Shown: positions 50,601-61,619 of the stretch, one piece after another
Layout: each line of letters begins with the position of its first letter
Position numbering within the stretch: the first letter of the stretch is position 1
From: Pomphorhynchus laevis
Taxonomy: Eukaryota > Acanthocephala > Palaeacanthocephala > Echinorhynchida > Pomphorhynchidae
Assembly (NCBI GenBank): GCA_012934845.2
Contig: WNNJ02002925.1
Location: forward strand, 1 to 64,000
Reading direction: 5' to 3'
DNA length: 64,000 bases
Made by a program: the position numbers and the translations under genes
Notes under the pieces: generated by a model
What the model was told of the DNA's origin: nothing
The model's input: only the letters and a program-made list of their open reading frames with translations
Databases searched by the model: none

Positions 50601-53600
50601 ATTTGTTTGCGTAGAAAATATTAAAATGTTGATTAGTGGCGTTAGCTATAATGGTTTATTAACACTATAATTTAATTAAATTAATGCATCTGACCTAGTA
50701 TATAAATGATAATATTAATATTAAGTTTAAATATTAATAATATTTTATCTTAATATGTCCACTTTTGTACTATATTCGATGTACCAAACACGAAAGAGTG
50801 AAATAGACTTTAACCACATGCTTTTTATTATATTGGAATGTAAAAGTCATTACATTAAAAAGTATCTCCTCTACTTGCAACCGTATTTTGCTGTCCGTAT
50901 TTATCAAGCTATAAATTTTTATTGATCAATGTGAGTTAAATCTTTTTTTATTGTGAACAGATTAACATTCGCTTATATTCCTCATTTCACATCTTTAAAC
51001 AACTCGTCTCCCTCGGATGCGTCTACCTTATCTTTCTTCATTTCATATATGTCCCTCTGGCCTATATATTTTGTTCGTTAAAACCAAAAATTGTCAGCAA
51101 TGCTAGCGATAAACTTAACATACTTTACATATTTCATGTCAATATACAGTACAGCATTTGATTTTTTCTCTTTTTTATTTATTGGTGAACATGTAAGTGG
51201 CTCCATCTTCATTTGCCACATAGAATAAATTCTATTCTAAATAAAACTATACAATAATTTGCATTTTTAGTTCCTCCTGATGACCTCTAACCCTTATTCT
51301 TATCATTTGTTATTTATTATTCAATTCATAAAAATTGACTTTTATTTTAAATTTTATCGATATAAAATACGATGGATGGATAATAGACACCCATCGTATA
51401 ATAATAGATGTATTTGGACCACTGCTATGTTGGGTCCAGGGATAGCGGCTGAAATATAAAAACATAGCAGTTCCTCCTGATGTCCTTCAATCCTTATTTT
51501 GATGCAACTTATGTTATATGAACTAGTCAATTCAAAAAATTGACTTTTATTTTAAATTTTATCGATATAAAATACGATGGATGGATAATAGACAATATGC
51601 TTTGTAACACGTACTTAGCATGTATTTGGACCGCTGCTATGTTGGGTCCAGGGATAGCGGCTGAAATATGATAACATAGCAGTTCCTCCTGATGTCCTTT
51701 AATCCTTATTTCGATGCAGCGAATGTTATATGGACTAGTCAATTTATAAAAGTTGATTTTTATGTTAAATTTCAATTTTGTATAAAATTGAAAATTTTGT
51801 TTCAAATTGTATAAAATCTTATATTAATTTAATAAATCTTATAAATTTCTTACATTAAATTAAGAAGTAGAAACGTTTCTTATAACCAAGTAATTAAAGG
51901 ATACGTGTTTAAGTTTGTCAAGTCGAGGAATATGGGCCGAAACATGATAACATAGCAGTTCCTCCTGATGACTTCTTATCCTTATTCTGATCTTTATTTT
52001 ATCTTGATATAAATTATATGAATTTTGATATAACAATTATTTAATATTCTATTCCTTATTCTGATTCATCGTATGTTATTTATTAGTCAATTCATAATAA
52101 TTGACTTTTATGTTAAATTTCAATTTTTTTATTTTTACTTGATATAATAATAAATTGTATAAAATCTTTTATTATTCATTATTTATCTTTATTTTTATTT
52201 ATATATCGTATAAGTTATCGACTCAGTTATCTGATTCGATTTAAGAGTATTTTCCAAAATAAAAAATTGGATTTAAAATCGAAAACTAATAGGCGAGACA
52301 GAAAATTAGCAGCTTAATAATTCTATTCTATTTTTAGACAAGTGGTGTTAAAACTGATGATGAATGTATCAAAGCTTTTGATCGCCTTAAGATGCAAAAG
52401 AAAAGTTCTTTCATAATATTTGGATTTACGGAAGACATGAAACGTATAGTTGTCAAGCACGAGGAACCTAGAAACCCAAACTCAGGAGATTCTAGTAAGC
52501 TCATATTCTATTGAGTTTCTTTAATACATTTGGCTGCTATTGAAGGCAATTTATTCATAAAAGATATTCGATTACTAATAATTTTATTATTATAAATTAT
52601 TAATTATAAAAATATAAATATATTTTTATAAATATACAAAGCTGCTATATTTTTTGTTAAAATTACGTTCGTGTACCATCTAATCATATTATTATCTAAT
52701 CATATTATTTTTATTATGACGTCTTCTGCATCGTAATATTAGAAATAATATAATTTAATAATTAAATAATTTTTTTTAATGTTATTTTTTATTATAAATA
52801 TTATTACATTAATATAGGTTCCCGCAAATGGGCCTTAATTTACAATTTTAAAGAAAAAAACCTCACCAAGCCAGTTTTAATATTCAAAAAGTCACTAAAT
52901 TATTCTTCATTGATTAAACATAAATCCCTTTGAGGACGATTTATAGCTGATCGAGCTCCACGGACACATCGAGAAGTCATCTTTGCAAGGATAACGCTGA
53001 TGCCACTACGTAATCTGCTTATTTCATCGTTGTATGAGCTGTTATGACTCCTTGCCATGGAGCCCGCGATTCTCTTTAACAGGATTGCCGCTTCCGTACC
53101 CGCCCCTCCGAGCATCGAAAAAACTACGGGAATAAATGACGCATGCTCTATGCTATTTACTCTCTCAAGATACTTCCTTTTCTTCCTTAGTTCATGATAT
53201 TCGAAGCATGGTCCGATACTCTTACTGGAGTTAGAGGGAGCGTATGCGTTGAACACGCAGATATCAAGGAAAGTACACTCCGTTCTGTCTCCAAAGATTC
53301 CGGAACATGATATGTCAAGTCTCGCTTCACGATCAATAGTTGTACCGTAATTTTGGAAGCATATTTCATCATGCAGAGGGGATAGTTTTGGCTCGATTGC
53401 TACGTTACGACAACATTCAGATAATCTATTCGCTAGAAAATCACGGACGGCATCGTGTCTCATTGATGGCAAGCCGCCTAAAGGGCACGAGAAAGTGTGT
53501 GATATCGAGTTTTGTTCTTTACATTGGCAGTATTTCGGTGATGAGGGATGGAGAAATCCGTATCTGGTGGCTAGTGCATCTTGAAAGACTGTATTACTTA

Positions 53601-56600
53601 TTCTGGAAGAATAACTGTTTGTTGGGTATGTTGACAACCACGAAGATGATCCAGATACTGATGCATGCTCGATGGCATTCTTGAGAGTAGGGTCGACCTG
53701 ATTTATAATGTCATTGCGATTCATCCTTTCCGCTTTTAAACGGTTAGCACGAATTTCTTTACATAATCTGTTTTGATTATTTATTAGATCTAGCCCCGTA
53801 ACGTCTCCTAAACATGGCTCGCACACCATACGTGAAGCGTTATATTCTTGGTCTACTGAACGCATAGGGTCTTTAACGCCGATACCACCATCTCTCAAAG
53901 TCATGTTAAACACCCTCCATAGAACTTCATTTGTTTCAATGTCAATTCCAGTTAATTCAGTTATCATCGATCTTATCGATTGTGCCAGCGCCTCAAACCA
54001 CTCAATCGAGCAATGGCATGACCGTTGCATATGTATCCATTTTTGTTGAAGAGATCTTATGAGAGCAACGAAAGCAATCTGTAGCTCTGAACGACCGATT
54101 TGTGTGAAACGAGTAACTGTCTCGATCAACGAACGTACATCAGATTGAATATGCTCTTTTACAAAGTCATCCTTTCCAATGGGAGACCCCAATATAGACA
54201 CGCCATCCATGTCAACAGAAATTTGAAGATCATCAAATAAAGCGTGGAGCGTTTCAGCTATACATCCATTTCCGTATAGTCGACATTTCGCCGGATTAAC
54301 GAAGAAACCATATGACGGTCCAATTTTTCGTAGCAGTTCAAACGCCATCTTCACTGTATCAGGATCACCCACCATATTGCCGTCATCAGCATACCAGCAT
54401 TGGAGCACATCAGGATACTCCGCAGATATCTTTTGTATCATAGGAAGTGTAGCTGCAGCATAAGCAGACATCGATAAAACATCTCCCTGTGTAAATCCTT
54501 CTTGGGAGAGTATGATTTCATTCCCAATTGTCAATGACGTCGGATTTCTATAGAGGTTTGACAGAACATTCGATAGCGCTGGGCATATTTGTGGCATGTT
54601 GGCCAGGGCAGTTTTTCTGTTGATTCGATTAAATGCATTATCTGCATCAATAGTCAAGACCACCGAATTTGGTTTACTCGATAACAAATCACGTAAGGCA
54701 TGGACTACACATTCAGTACCTGCGCGCTGACCAGCACAAAACTGTGTTTTACCGCATATCTGTTGTAGCTGTGGCCGTGCAACATCAAGTATGACTTTCG
54801 ATACGATACGTCTTGAGACATCACCTATTCCAATTGGACGCACACCTGGATTCTTACTTAATGCAATAAGGCGGCTTGTCGTAAAAGCTTTGATCGACTC
54901 ATCAGAAACTTCCTTAGTAGCGATTCGTTGAGCAAACAATGCTAGCGCATCCGCTAATTTTTGTGACTCCGTACCGAAATTCGAAAGCATTTCGGTCCAT
55001 GCTTTTGCGTCCATTCCAGAAGGTCCTGCACTACCCTTTGTTCTCTTAGCAGCCTCAATTATTTTTGATCCGTCAATACTCTCGAAAGCAACTTGGTTGA
55101 AGTCATGTATTTCGGTTATTGGTTGAGTGACTAGTGCTTCCTCATGTATGTCAGCTGGTTGTGGATGCTTATCAATAAGTATCTGTCTCACTGATTTACC
55201 ACATGTTAAAGTATCCAGGCCCATTGGCACGCCTTGTCCATACTCTGTCTTGATTAATTTCATCGCTGCCGTTATCTTACCATTGAGAACAAACTTCCGA
55301 AATAGCTTCGTTGTATCGTTGGTTATATTGTTGTGTGATTTTTTTACGTCAAGGCGCTGGAGATATCTAGCTTCGTTTAGTAGAGATGAGATGTCTCCAG
55401 AGGACCAGAATAATTAAATAATCGTAATATTAATAATAGAAATCGGCTATATTTCGAATAAATTAAAGATTCGCTGTTTCCTCATTGAAGATAATAATTA
55501 TTCTGATTTTAATCGATGCTAAGATTGATCTACATATGCGACAAGCCGTGTTGTTCGTACGTTCGATTTTATCCATTTCACAGATAAATTGGCAAATACT
55601 GGATTTCCATATGTTAGTAGTGACATGATGGATACATGATAGTAATGAGTTAATTGTTCACTAGTCAATCCAATATTTGACAATTTTGTTAACAATTGTG
55701 AAAGAAAGACGGTACGTCGATAGCATTTCATCATTTGATGTTTTATATGGCTACCCCAGCATAGGTTACTTGTGAAAGCAATTCATAAAATCCGAAGTTC
55801 TGCTCGAATTAGGCCAAAATTTTCAAGATATTCGCAAGCGTCGATTGTTCTTAAGAAAAAGCGGATTATTTTCGATTTGCTTAGATTAAGCATCAAGTGG
55901 TTCGTTGAACATCAATCTAGAAGATTATTTACTTCCGCTTTCATAGAATCATTCGAGTGCCTAATATTGCTTGCTACATTCAAGATGGAAATGCCATCCG
56001 CATATTTACAGCATTTGGAGTTAATTTTGGTGACTGTAAAGTCATTTATAAGAAAGGCGAAATGATACTTCCTTGAGGAACGCCGGCTTTCATAAATCTG
56101 AGGATGATTTAGAATGTTTTATACGTTGATACCGGTTCCTAAGGTACTCGTAGACAAAACGCAATTGCCATTTTCCGATATTGGTAATTCTAAGGTTACT
56201 TAAAAATATGGAATGATTGACAGAATCGAAAGCTTTAGATAGATCTGCCTGTGTACATTGTATTATCGGAAAATGTCCAGAGTTTAATCCGTTTAATACC
56301 TATTCATAAATGGTTACATGGCATCAGTGTAGCAAGTATTAGCTCTGTAAGCAAATTGATTATTACTTATACAACTAGACAGAGTAGTTCTAATACGACG
56401 TAACAATGCTTTTTCAAGCAACTTAGCAAAAGCAGGAATTAGGGAGATGGGTTTGAAGCTAGAGCTAGATATTGGTTTATTATCTTTAGGTACTAAAATA
56501 ACATCTGAAAATCTTAAGAGACTTGGTACATGTCCATGATAGAATATTCGAGAAAATTCAGCGGCTAATGGTGCAGCTTTAAATTATAATCCAGTTTGCA

Positions 56601-59600
56601 GCTTTTGCCCTTCGATAAATTAGTAAGATCCTTTAGAACTTCCAATTCACTAACCCTACAATCGTCTAAACAAAGTGAACCCTTATCTAAATTATATATT
56701 TTGTCATTAATAGTCATATAGTCTTGTTCGATAGAACATATGAATTGGTCAATATTATTCAATTCGTGAACCAGATAGGTGCTATCTAATGATGCGAGTT
56801 GAGAATCCTTCGGTTTTGGAAACATGTTGGCAATGCCTTTCCATAATTTATTCGACACTCCTGTACCCATATTTCGTTAAAAATCCCTTTTCCTACAGGT
56901 CTTATCTTTCTGTACTTGAATTAATCTTATTAGATGAATTGTCCCGACAGGATCTCTTGAAGTTATTTTAACAGTTTTTCTAGGCATTATTTGCCAGACG
57001 GATACAATGGTTTAAGTCATTACATCAACACTATGTTTAAGTGCGGTAAATGGCAATGCTTTTTGTATATCTCTTTTCATTGTTATCATTGTGTGGGCTC
57101 TTTTATCATAAACAATATGTTTTGATAAAGTCTGCCTCTTTAATGTATTCGATAGTTTCATTAGAATGCCACAATGATCAGAATTTGGTAAAGGGCCACA
57201 CCTTATAACAGAGTCCTTAAGTAGCATTGAATTAGTAAAAAAAATTTATCAAGAAAAGCTTTATGTCGGGTTGGAAAATGAACGATTTTTACTAATCCTA
57301 GTTCGCTGGCTTCTCTATGAAAGAAACATTGTTTAAAATCACCACATATTAATAAATATTCATGGGTAAGAGAAGAAGATACAATATATTCGATTGACGA
57401 TGAATTTTCGAACTTGTGCTTGCTTACTGAAGGTGAACAGTAGATAATTATAATAGAAAGAGCGAAATGCCTATTGCTTGTTGATTTATGAACTTTGAAA
57501 TTTAAATATTCAACCTTCTCTACAGAACCGTTTGATGTTTCAGACCATATTAGACCGCAATTATTACGAATAAGTGCGCATACATTACCTTCTACTCGAT
57601 CCCTTCGATTGAAAAATATACTAGAGAATTCAGAATTTGTAAGCAAAATAGAAGATTCATTAGATAACCAGGATTCAGTAAACAGGGCAACATCAATTTG
57701 ATAGGTAGAAAGTAAACTTTGGACATCACCTAATTTGTTTATCAATGATATAGCGTTAGTATAAAAAATTACAGGATATGAAAATATGGACCTAAATGAA
57801 TGACTCTCTTTGTTAAAAAATCAGCGGCTAAGTCTGTCCAACTTTCTAGATGTTTAACCAAGTCAAGTATTTTGATCTCGGATTATTTGGATGAACTTAT
57901 CATAAGCTCACCGACTTCCATCGAACATGGGGTTCTGCACGCACCTGGAAATTTTTACAAGAATTACGGTCTTTATGAATGGTTACTTTAATTCTGTCGG
58001 ATTTGATAGTTTCTGGTGATTTATCTGGTAATATATATAATATGTAAGCAAATACTCAAGTACTCATAATTGCTCATGGGCAATTAGAAAACTAAAATAT
58101 ACATAAACGCAAACCAAAAAAAAGTGATAAAAGGAATAAGAAAAATAGAGTTAAAAATATTAAAAAATATATGTATATAAATGAACAATTAGAAATATTA
58201 AAACAACTTTTAAGAGATAATAAGCTAAAAGATCTTTATGTAAATATAAGAAGTTTTTCTAAAGATATCATATGTTCAATAAATCAAAAATTAATTAACG
58301 ACTATGATATGCTAAGTTGTATAATAGACAGTTATTGTAATACAAAATACTATAATCGTACAATAAATGTTAATAATAACAATAGAAAATATACATTAAC
58401 CATAAACTTCATTAATAAATGTATAGATAACATAAATATAGCCGGACTTTTAAATAATTCTAAAAATAAAGAAATAATAGCGTCAGATTTAATTAAATAT
58501 ATTCCTAAAATAAGGTATAAGTTGTTACCGCTATTAGGACGGAAATTTTAAAGTTCGCAGTTATCAAGTTTCACTGTTGTGTTGTGTTGATACTGGTATG
58601 ATTCCGCAAGCTCTGAGATGAGGCAAATTATGATATGTTATTCGTACTTAAGTAAGCATATGGCTTTATATGTCATTTTAGACACGCAATTAATTCACTT
58701 TTAAAACCGATATAGTTAAGCCCACTATTACGACACTCTTCCTTAAAATCAACTAGCCGCAATAAACTCGAATAAAAGAATGTCATTATCTGTCTTAGAA
58801 GGAACAACAGCCGGTTTGCGGCGACGACCTTTTGTCATTAAACCAATGTATTATTTTCGCAGAATGCTTTATAATATTTGGCAATTTCCGAGGCGAGTTA
58901 AAAGATCTGCGAGTCAGTCTCTGCGAAGCCCAAGTATCTGAAAAGTCCAAGTATTGTGCATTTAAGTTGTCAAAATTTTTGTTTATTTAATGATTTAAAT
59001 TTTTAGTTGATTATATGTTTTTTATATTTTTTGCTTTAGTATAGCAGAAAATGCGGATAGTATAATTTGAGCTCGTCATTTTAATACGAGATATGCATAG
59101 ATATAATAATAAATAATTTTAAAATATTAAATTTTTATGGTACATTTATTAAAAAAATTATAAATAATTTAAAATAGTTAGATGATTACATTTATATATT
59201 GTTTCCTAATAAATAATAAGTTAAAAAATATAAGTTAATTTTAATTGAAATTTTTGATGACTGTTTTTATTTATTAATTTTATTGATTTTTTTATTTGTT
59301 TTTTTATTAAAAATTATAAAAAAATTGGTGGACTCAAAAATTTTAATTGTAGCAATGACTGCACAATTAAATTAATTTAAAATTAGGAATCAAACTATAG
59401 ACGACTAGTTTGATAATTGTAATTAATTTCAAAATAGGTAGGTTTTCAAATTGAAGGTAGCAATTTCCCCTATCAACGCTGATTTAATTTGAAATAAGAA
59501 ATGAGTTCAATTTAATTTGTTACATTTCAGTATTACTGGATTTCATCAGCATTGATATAATACAGTAGCTTATGGATCAGTATCTTGTATCTGTAGTAGC

Positions 59601-60558
59601 TGATCCAATAGAGGATCATATCATCAGCTATTGGATCAGTAGCTGATGAATTCCACCAATACTGAAGTGTAGCTTATTGTTGTTGACTTATAAATAGAAA
59701 TAAATCAACGTTCAGTATCATCAAAAATTTTAAAAGATATATCTTTGGTTAGTCTGTATTTTTAAATGTTTTCTAAGACTTCATGAGATATAGTTCCCTT
59801 TAGAATCGATACGATATCGATTCTAAATAAATAAATTTATAGGGCATACGATATGTTAATATTCTTTAACAGTTTTTATGATTAACAGTTTTTATAATCA
59901 TTTTACAGGATTATCTAAAAAGTATAAAAAAATATTCAAACAAAGTTAAACTTGTCGTTCTTTATATAATATTTACTAAACTCATATTACATTGTATAAA
60001 TTTGGCTAGTGGTCAATCTAGGTATCTGTACATTACAAAGTCATAAGTTATATGCAATGAAATTCCTGTCTTGCCCAATCGCGCGACAATTAATTAATTA
60101 AAAATTTTAATTTTTGTAAATATTTTAAATTTGTTGAATTATATAAGTTTTAAAAGTAATCTTTAAAATTAAATATTATTTGTAAATTAACTTAAAAAGA
60201 ATTAAATAATTTTGTATTAAGATGCCCACTGGAAAGTATTGGTCGATATGCTCGGTGAAGATATTGTCGGATATGCCGTTACTATCATTTATTATGTATC
60301 TGACAGGCGCCCACAGAGTGATATTGTGTTTATTTCATGGTAAAAAATCTGATTATTTGACTCTTTCTATTATCTATTTTAAGGGCGCCAAGTGGAGCAA
60401 ATATTAAGCTTAGAATGATAACAGCTAGTAGCGTGAATGCGTTGAAACCCGCCTTAGTCGGAATTCGTACGTCGGTGCAGGCCAATTCGAAGGCAGATCT
60501 CGATTTGGAAGGCATCGTTGCCGACAAGCTTAAAGGGCAATTGCTACCAAGTCAATGA
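47620..60558 (+). CDS. ADF/cofilin actin-depolymerising protein, four exons
   Basis: Host gene. Coding parts: 47620-47622 (ATG only), 52338-52494, 60222-60339, 60384-60558; introns of 4715, 7727 and 44 bp, all GT-AG (GTAAGT, GTAAGC and GTAAAA donors; TTTTTAG, GTATTAAG and ATTTTAAG acceptors), phases 0, 1 and 2. The product is 150 residues. It starts MTSGVKTDDEC, with Ser3 where LIM-kinase phosphorylates cofilins, then SSFIIFGFTEDMKRIVVKH (ADF beta strands), GYAVTIIYYVSD, SDIVFISWAPSGANIKLRM and ITASSVNALKPALVGIRTSV (the long actin-binding helix, compare KMLYASSKDALKRALVG). It binds and severs actin filaments in the cytoplasm; this is family knowledge. An ATG-only first exon is a known layout in animal cofilin genes. 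Introns 1 and 2 are filled with PLE, LINE and X sequence. The protein is divergent but complete, and I see no damage. Confidence 0.92.
47700..47775. repeat. short tandem repeat in cofilin intron 1
   Basis: GTTGCAATATTACGTCGGCT repeated twice with a 26-bp period, near the 5' end of the intron. CGTCGGCTCGC also occurs just upstream of the B element at 28.74 kb. Confidence 0.75.
47905..48065 (-). repeat. Repeat X shard in cofilin intron 1
   Basis: On the - strand: ACATCGTATATTATTTATTA, GTCAATTCATAAAAAAGA and the A/T body with ATAAAATCTTATATAATTATT. Confidence 0.6.
48350..49640 (+). mobile_element. Tandem Penelope-like 3' ends with repeat X, in cofilin intron 1
   Basis: Several truncated PLE 3' ends follow one another in the same orientation. 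Pieces of the RT C-terminal region (NDIGFLQNHLNNLIDTYFKL, YYKNNIKQKIVKYINQH) lie at 48500-48610 and 48620-48905. Shorter ends (a MDNK-like end followed by TACTTTATATTAGAATAAGA) occur near 49040-49080 and 49250-49400. Each end is followed by X, including the structured module (49095-49200 and 49430-49510). Head-to-tail truncated copies with terminal repeats are typical of PLE insertions. None can code for a protein. Confidence 0.75.
48620..48911 (+). pseudogene. Penelope-like RT C-terminal remnant
   Basis: About 95 codons: FKFTRNIFLHKHSCIPYNIK (start before 48654), NTLNNEILRIATICNDIGFL, QNHLNNLIDTYFKLGYY, KNNIKQKIVKYINQHKNI. The same stretch recurs at 61260-61560 and, in part, at 63780-63890. 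The frame is open here but has lost the RT palm, so it is a fragment. It ends by running into X at SVPSDDL. Confidence 0.75.
49641..51179. other. cofilin intron 1, unassigned AT-rich part
   Basis: No element or exon recognised. Contains AGAAATTCGACAATTTCTAAATTGTCGAATT, a nested short palindrome near 50071-50102 (AATTCGACAATTTC against AAATTGTCGAATT), and simple A/T runs. Confidence 0.5.
51180..51250 (+). mobile_element. L2-like 3' UTR tail remnant
   Basis: GAACATGTAAGTGGCTCCAT then TTCATTTGCCACATAGAATA. This matches the family A tail pattern (CATGTAAG, stem-loop, ATTTGCCAC, AATAAAT), but the stem-loop is not preserved and no coding part is left. Confidence 0.45.
51265..52220 (+). repeat. Tandem repeat X units in cofilin intron 1
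   Basis: Three to four head-to-tail units start at about 51275, 51473, 51684 and 51955, each opening with AGTTCCTCCTGATG. Two of them are preceded by ACGATGGATGGATAATAGAC, the remnant of a PLE stop region, and by the structured module GGACCGCTGCTATG ... GATAGCGGCT ... CATAGCAG (51627-51685). The last ends near CGACTCAGTTATCTGATTCG at about 52220. It stops about 120 bp before exon 2. Confidence 0.75.
52338..52494 (+). CDS. cofilin exon 2
   Basis: 52 codons plus one base after the acceptor TTCTATTTTTAG. It encodes TSGVKTDDECIKAFDRLKMQ through HEEPRNPNSGDS and ends at the donor GTAAGC (52495). It corresponds to cofilin residues about 2-54. Confidence 0.92.
52815..55415 (-). mobile_element. Family B REL-LINE, 5'-truncated, inside cofilin intron 2
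   Basis: Antisense to cofilin, about 320 bp after exon 2. It has lost the Cys-rich N-terminus (the frame starts at FWSSGDISSLLNEARYLQRL near 55411) but keeps an unbroken RT-to-endonuclease frame and a 3' UTR of about 80 bp ending near the motif AGGCCCATTTGCGGGAACCT (52836-52817). Simple 5' truncation shows normal target-primed insertion. It adds 2.6 kb to the intron. Confidence 0.9.
52900..55411 (-). CDS. REL-LINE polyprotein, RT plus REL endonuclease, N-terminus missing
   Basis: Open for about 837 codons; the first Met in frame is at 55263, but homology starts earlier (LLNEARYLQRLDVKK), so no native start is present. RT: TKGSAGPSGMDAKAW, NPGVRPIGIGDVSRRI, QFCAGQRAGTECVVHALRD, VLTIDADNAFNRINRK, EGFTQGDVLSMSAY, CWYADDGNMVG. 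Thumb and linker: SGSSSWLSTYP, VFQDALATRYGF. Knuckle: CQCKEQNSISHTFSC. REL endonuclease: GGLPSMRHDAVRDFL, REARLDISCSGIFGDR, TFLDICVFNAYAPSN, KKRKYLERV, FIPVVFSMLGGAG. All catalytic residues appear present with no stop, so this is a young insertion. Compared with the 28.8-kb element it is a different subfamily. It is not expected to be made, since it lacks a promoter and start. Confidence 0.9.
55505..57800 (-). pseudogene. APE-type LINE (family E), decayed, inside cofilin intron 2
   Basis: Another LINE antisense to cofilin. Endonuclease part (57745-57203): SLINKLGDVQSLLSTYQID, FTESWLSNESSIL, YLLICGDFKQCFF, then LPNSDHCGILMKL (57012-57227). RT part, broken over several frames: SDVILVPKDNKPIS, SFKPISLIPAFAKLLEKALL (about 56400-56500), AGVPQGSIISPFL (about 56050-56090), YADGISILNVAS (about 55980-56010; the second catalytic Asp is replaced by Gly). 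A C-terminal frame YYHVSIMSLLTYGNPVF lies at 55519-55734. At least eight breaks. It belongs to neither family A nor C. Confidence 0.85.
58171..58551 (+). other. unidentified 126-codon AT-rich ORF
   Basis: A clean frame from ATG to TAA: MYINEQLEILKQLLRDNKL, LYVNIRSFSKDIICSINQKL, NDYDMLSCIIDSYCNTKYYN, FINKCIDNINIAGLLN, and the end SDLIKYIPKIRYKLLPLLGR. The Asn/Ile/Lys-rich codon use is like that of the Penelope-like RT pieces at 48.6, 61.3 and 63.5 kb and it is on the same strand, so it may be the N-terminal part of such an element; this is a guess. It lies in cofilin intron 2 just beyond the family E LINE. Confidence 0.35.
58770..58880 (-). pseudogene. 5'-end shard of a C-type LINE
   Basis: From an ATG at 58838 leftward: MTKGRRRKPAVVPSKTDND, matching the ORF1 start of the intact C element (MTRGRPRKAAVVPSKRDDD). 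Only the first 20 or so codons exist. A lone 5' end is unusual because LINE fragments normally keep the 3' end. Confidence 0.7.
58881..60221. other. cofilin intron 2, AT-rich distal part
   Basis: No coding sequence recognised. A foldback lies at 59518-59686 (listed). The final stretch before exon 3 is T-rich with the acceptor ATTTTGTATTAAG. Confidence 0.5.
59518..59686. repeat. foldback repeat, about 170 bp
   Basis: ACATTTCAGTATTACTGGAT and TTTCATCAGC on the left match the reverse complement of GCTGATGAATTCCACC and AATACTGAAGTGTAGC on the right. The centre repeats GCTGATCCAATAG against CTATTGGATCAG. Confidence 0.6.
60222..60339 (+). CDS. cofilin exon 3
   Basis: After the acceptor GTATTAAG it completes an Asn codon from exon 2 and reads AHWKVLVDMLGEDIVGYAVT, then IIYYVSDRRPQSDIVFIS, and two bases of the Trp codon completed in exon 4. 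An ATG at the exon border opens a 61-codon frame that is only a shadow. Confidence 0.92.
60384..60558 (+). CDS. cofilin exon 4 and stop
   Basis: Reads (W)APSGANIKLRMITASSVN, ALKPALVGIRTSV, then QANSKADLDLEGIVADKLKG and QLLPSQ with TGA at 60556-60558. The final helix is a little longer than in insect cofilins. Possible poly(A) signals ATTAAA lie at 60693-60698 and 60710-60715. Confidence 0.92.
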
Positions 60559-60814
60559 TATTCTTGTGATTTACCTTATATAGGCATGCTTCTTCAATTA
60601 AGAAAAATAGTTTGATTCTTTGTGTTTATTAGCCAAATATCAAATTCAAACTAGAAATAACTTCAATTCAATAATATGCGGTTGTTATTGATATTAAAAA
60701 TGTTCAACTATTAAAGTTTCAAATAACATTGCACGTATTTCATTTATTATTCACGTATGACGATCAAGATCAACTGATCTGACCTTTTGCTACAATATGT
60801 TATTTCTGACATGT

Positions 60815-61595
60815 GTGATTGAATCAGTTTATAAAACTATACCTATGGCTAATTCCTCTAAAATGGATAATTCACAGATTCTTACATTTGCAAATAACGA
60901 TATATTTAAACGAATAAAAAGTGTTCCAATGGGAATTGGAACACTTTCTAAATTGTTCTTTTGAAACAATTTAATATTTAAGTTTAGGAACAACTATTAC
61001 AAGTCATTGCAATAGGTATAAAACCGACTTTGTGTCATTGTAAAAAAGGGTATAAAGGTTGAATCAGATAATAAAACTATACCAATATTACATTGGAATC
61101 CAAAATTACATAAAAATCCAATAAAACCTAGGTTCATATGTAGTGCGTTTAAATGTACATTAAAACCACTTTCTGTCTATATGAATGAAATGATAATCAA
61201 GGTGTATACCTAGATATGAACATTAAATTAACATTAACTAAAACTACCATTAAATTTATATCGTAAAGATGACATATTTAAATTTACAAGAAACATATTT
61301 TTGCATGAGCATTCATGCATACCATATAATATAAATACAATAATATATATATAATATATAATATATAATACATTAAATAATGAAATTTTAAGAATTGCAA
61401 CAATATGAAATGATATTGGCTTTCTTCAAAATCATTTAAATAATTTAATAGATACATATTTTAAACTAGGTTACTATAAAAATAACATCAAGCAGAAAAT
61501 AGTAAAATATATAAATCAACACAATAATATAAAGAATAAATTTAAACTCTTAAGTGGCAAATTTTTATGGATGGATAATAAATAATATACTTTGT
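60815..61595 (+). pseudogene. Mosaic of Penelope-like RT fragments 3' of cofilin
   Basis: Three sense-strand pieces lie out of natural order. 60820-60934 ends at DIFKRIKSVPMG, the motif equal to SIFRQVKGVPMG at 63.4 kb. 61020-61195 reads KTIPILHWNPKLHKNPIKPR and FICSAFKCTLKPLSVYMNE, the upstream RT motifs of PLEs. 61200-61590 reads GVYLDMNIKLTLTKTTIKF, DDIFKFTRNIFLHEHSCIPY and the C-terminal KLGYYKNNIKQKIVKYINQH up to LSGKFLWMDNK. Deletions and frame changes separate the pieces. Repeat X follows directly. Confidence 0.8.
60918..60947. repeat. perfect palindrome at a PLE fragment edge
   Basis: AAAGTGTTCCAAT-ggga-ATTGGAACACTTT, a 13-bp perfect stem with a 4-nt loop, formed exactly where the PLE coding piece stops at VPMG. 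Confidence 0.85.
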
Positions 61596-61619
61596 ATTAG
61601 AATAAGATACTAGATAGTT

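Noticed and set aside
60222-60407. 61-codon ORF starting at an ATG
   Set aside because: It is a shadow of cofilin exon 3 in another frame and runs through a splice donor.
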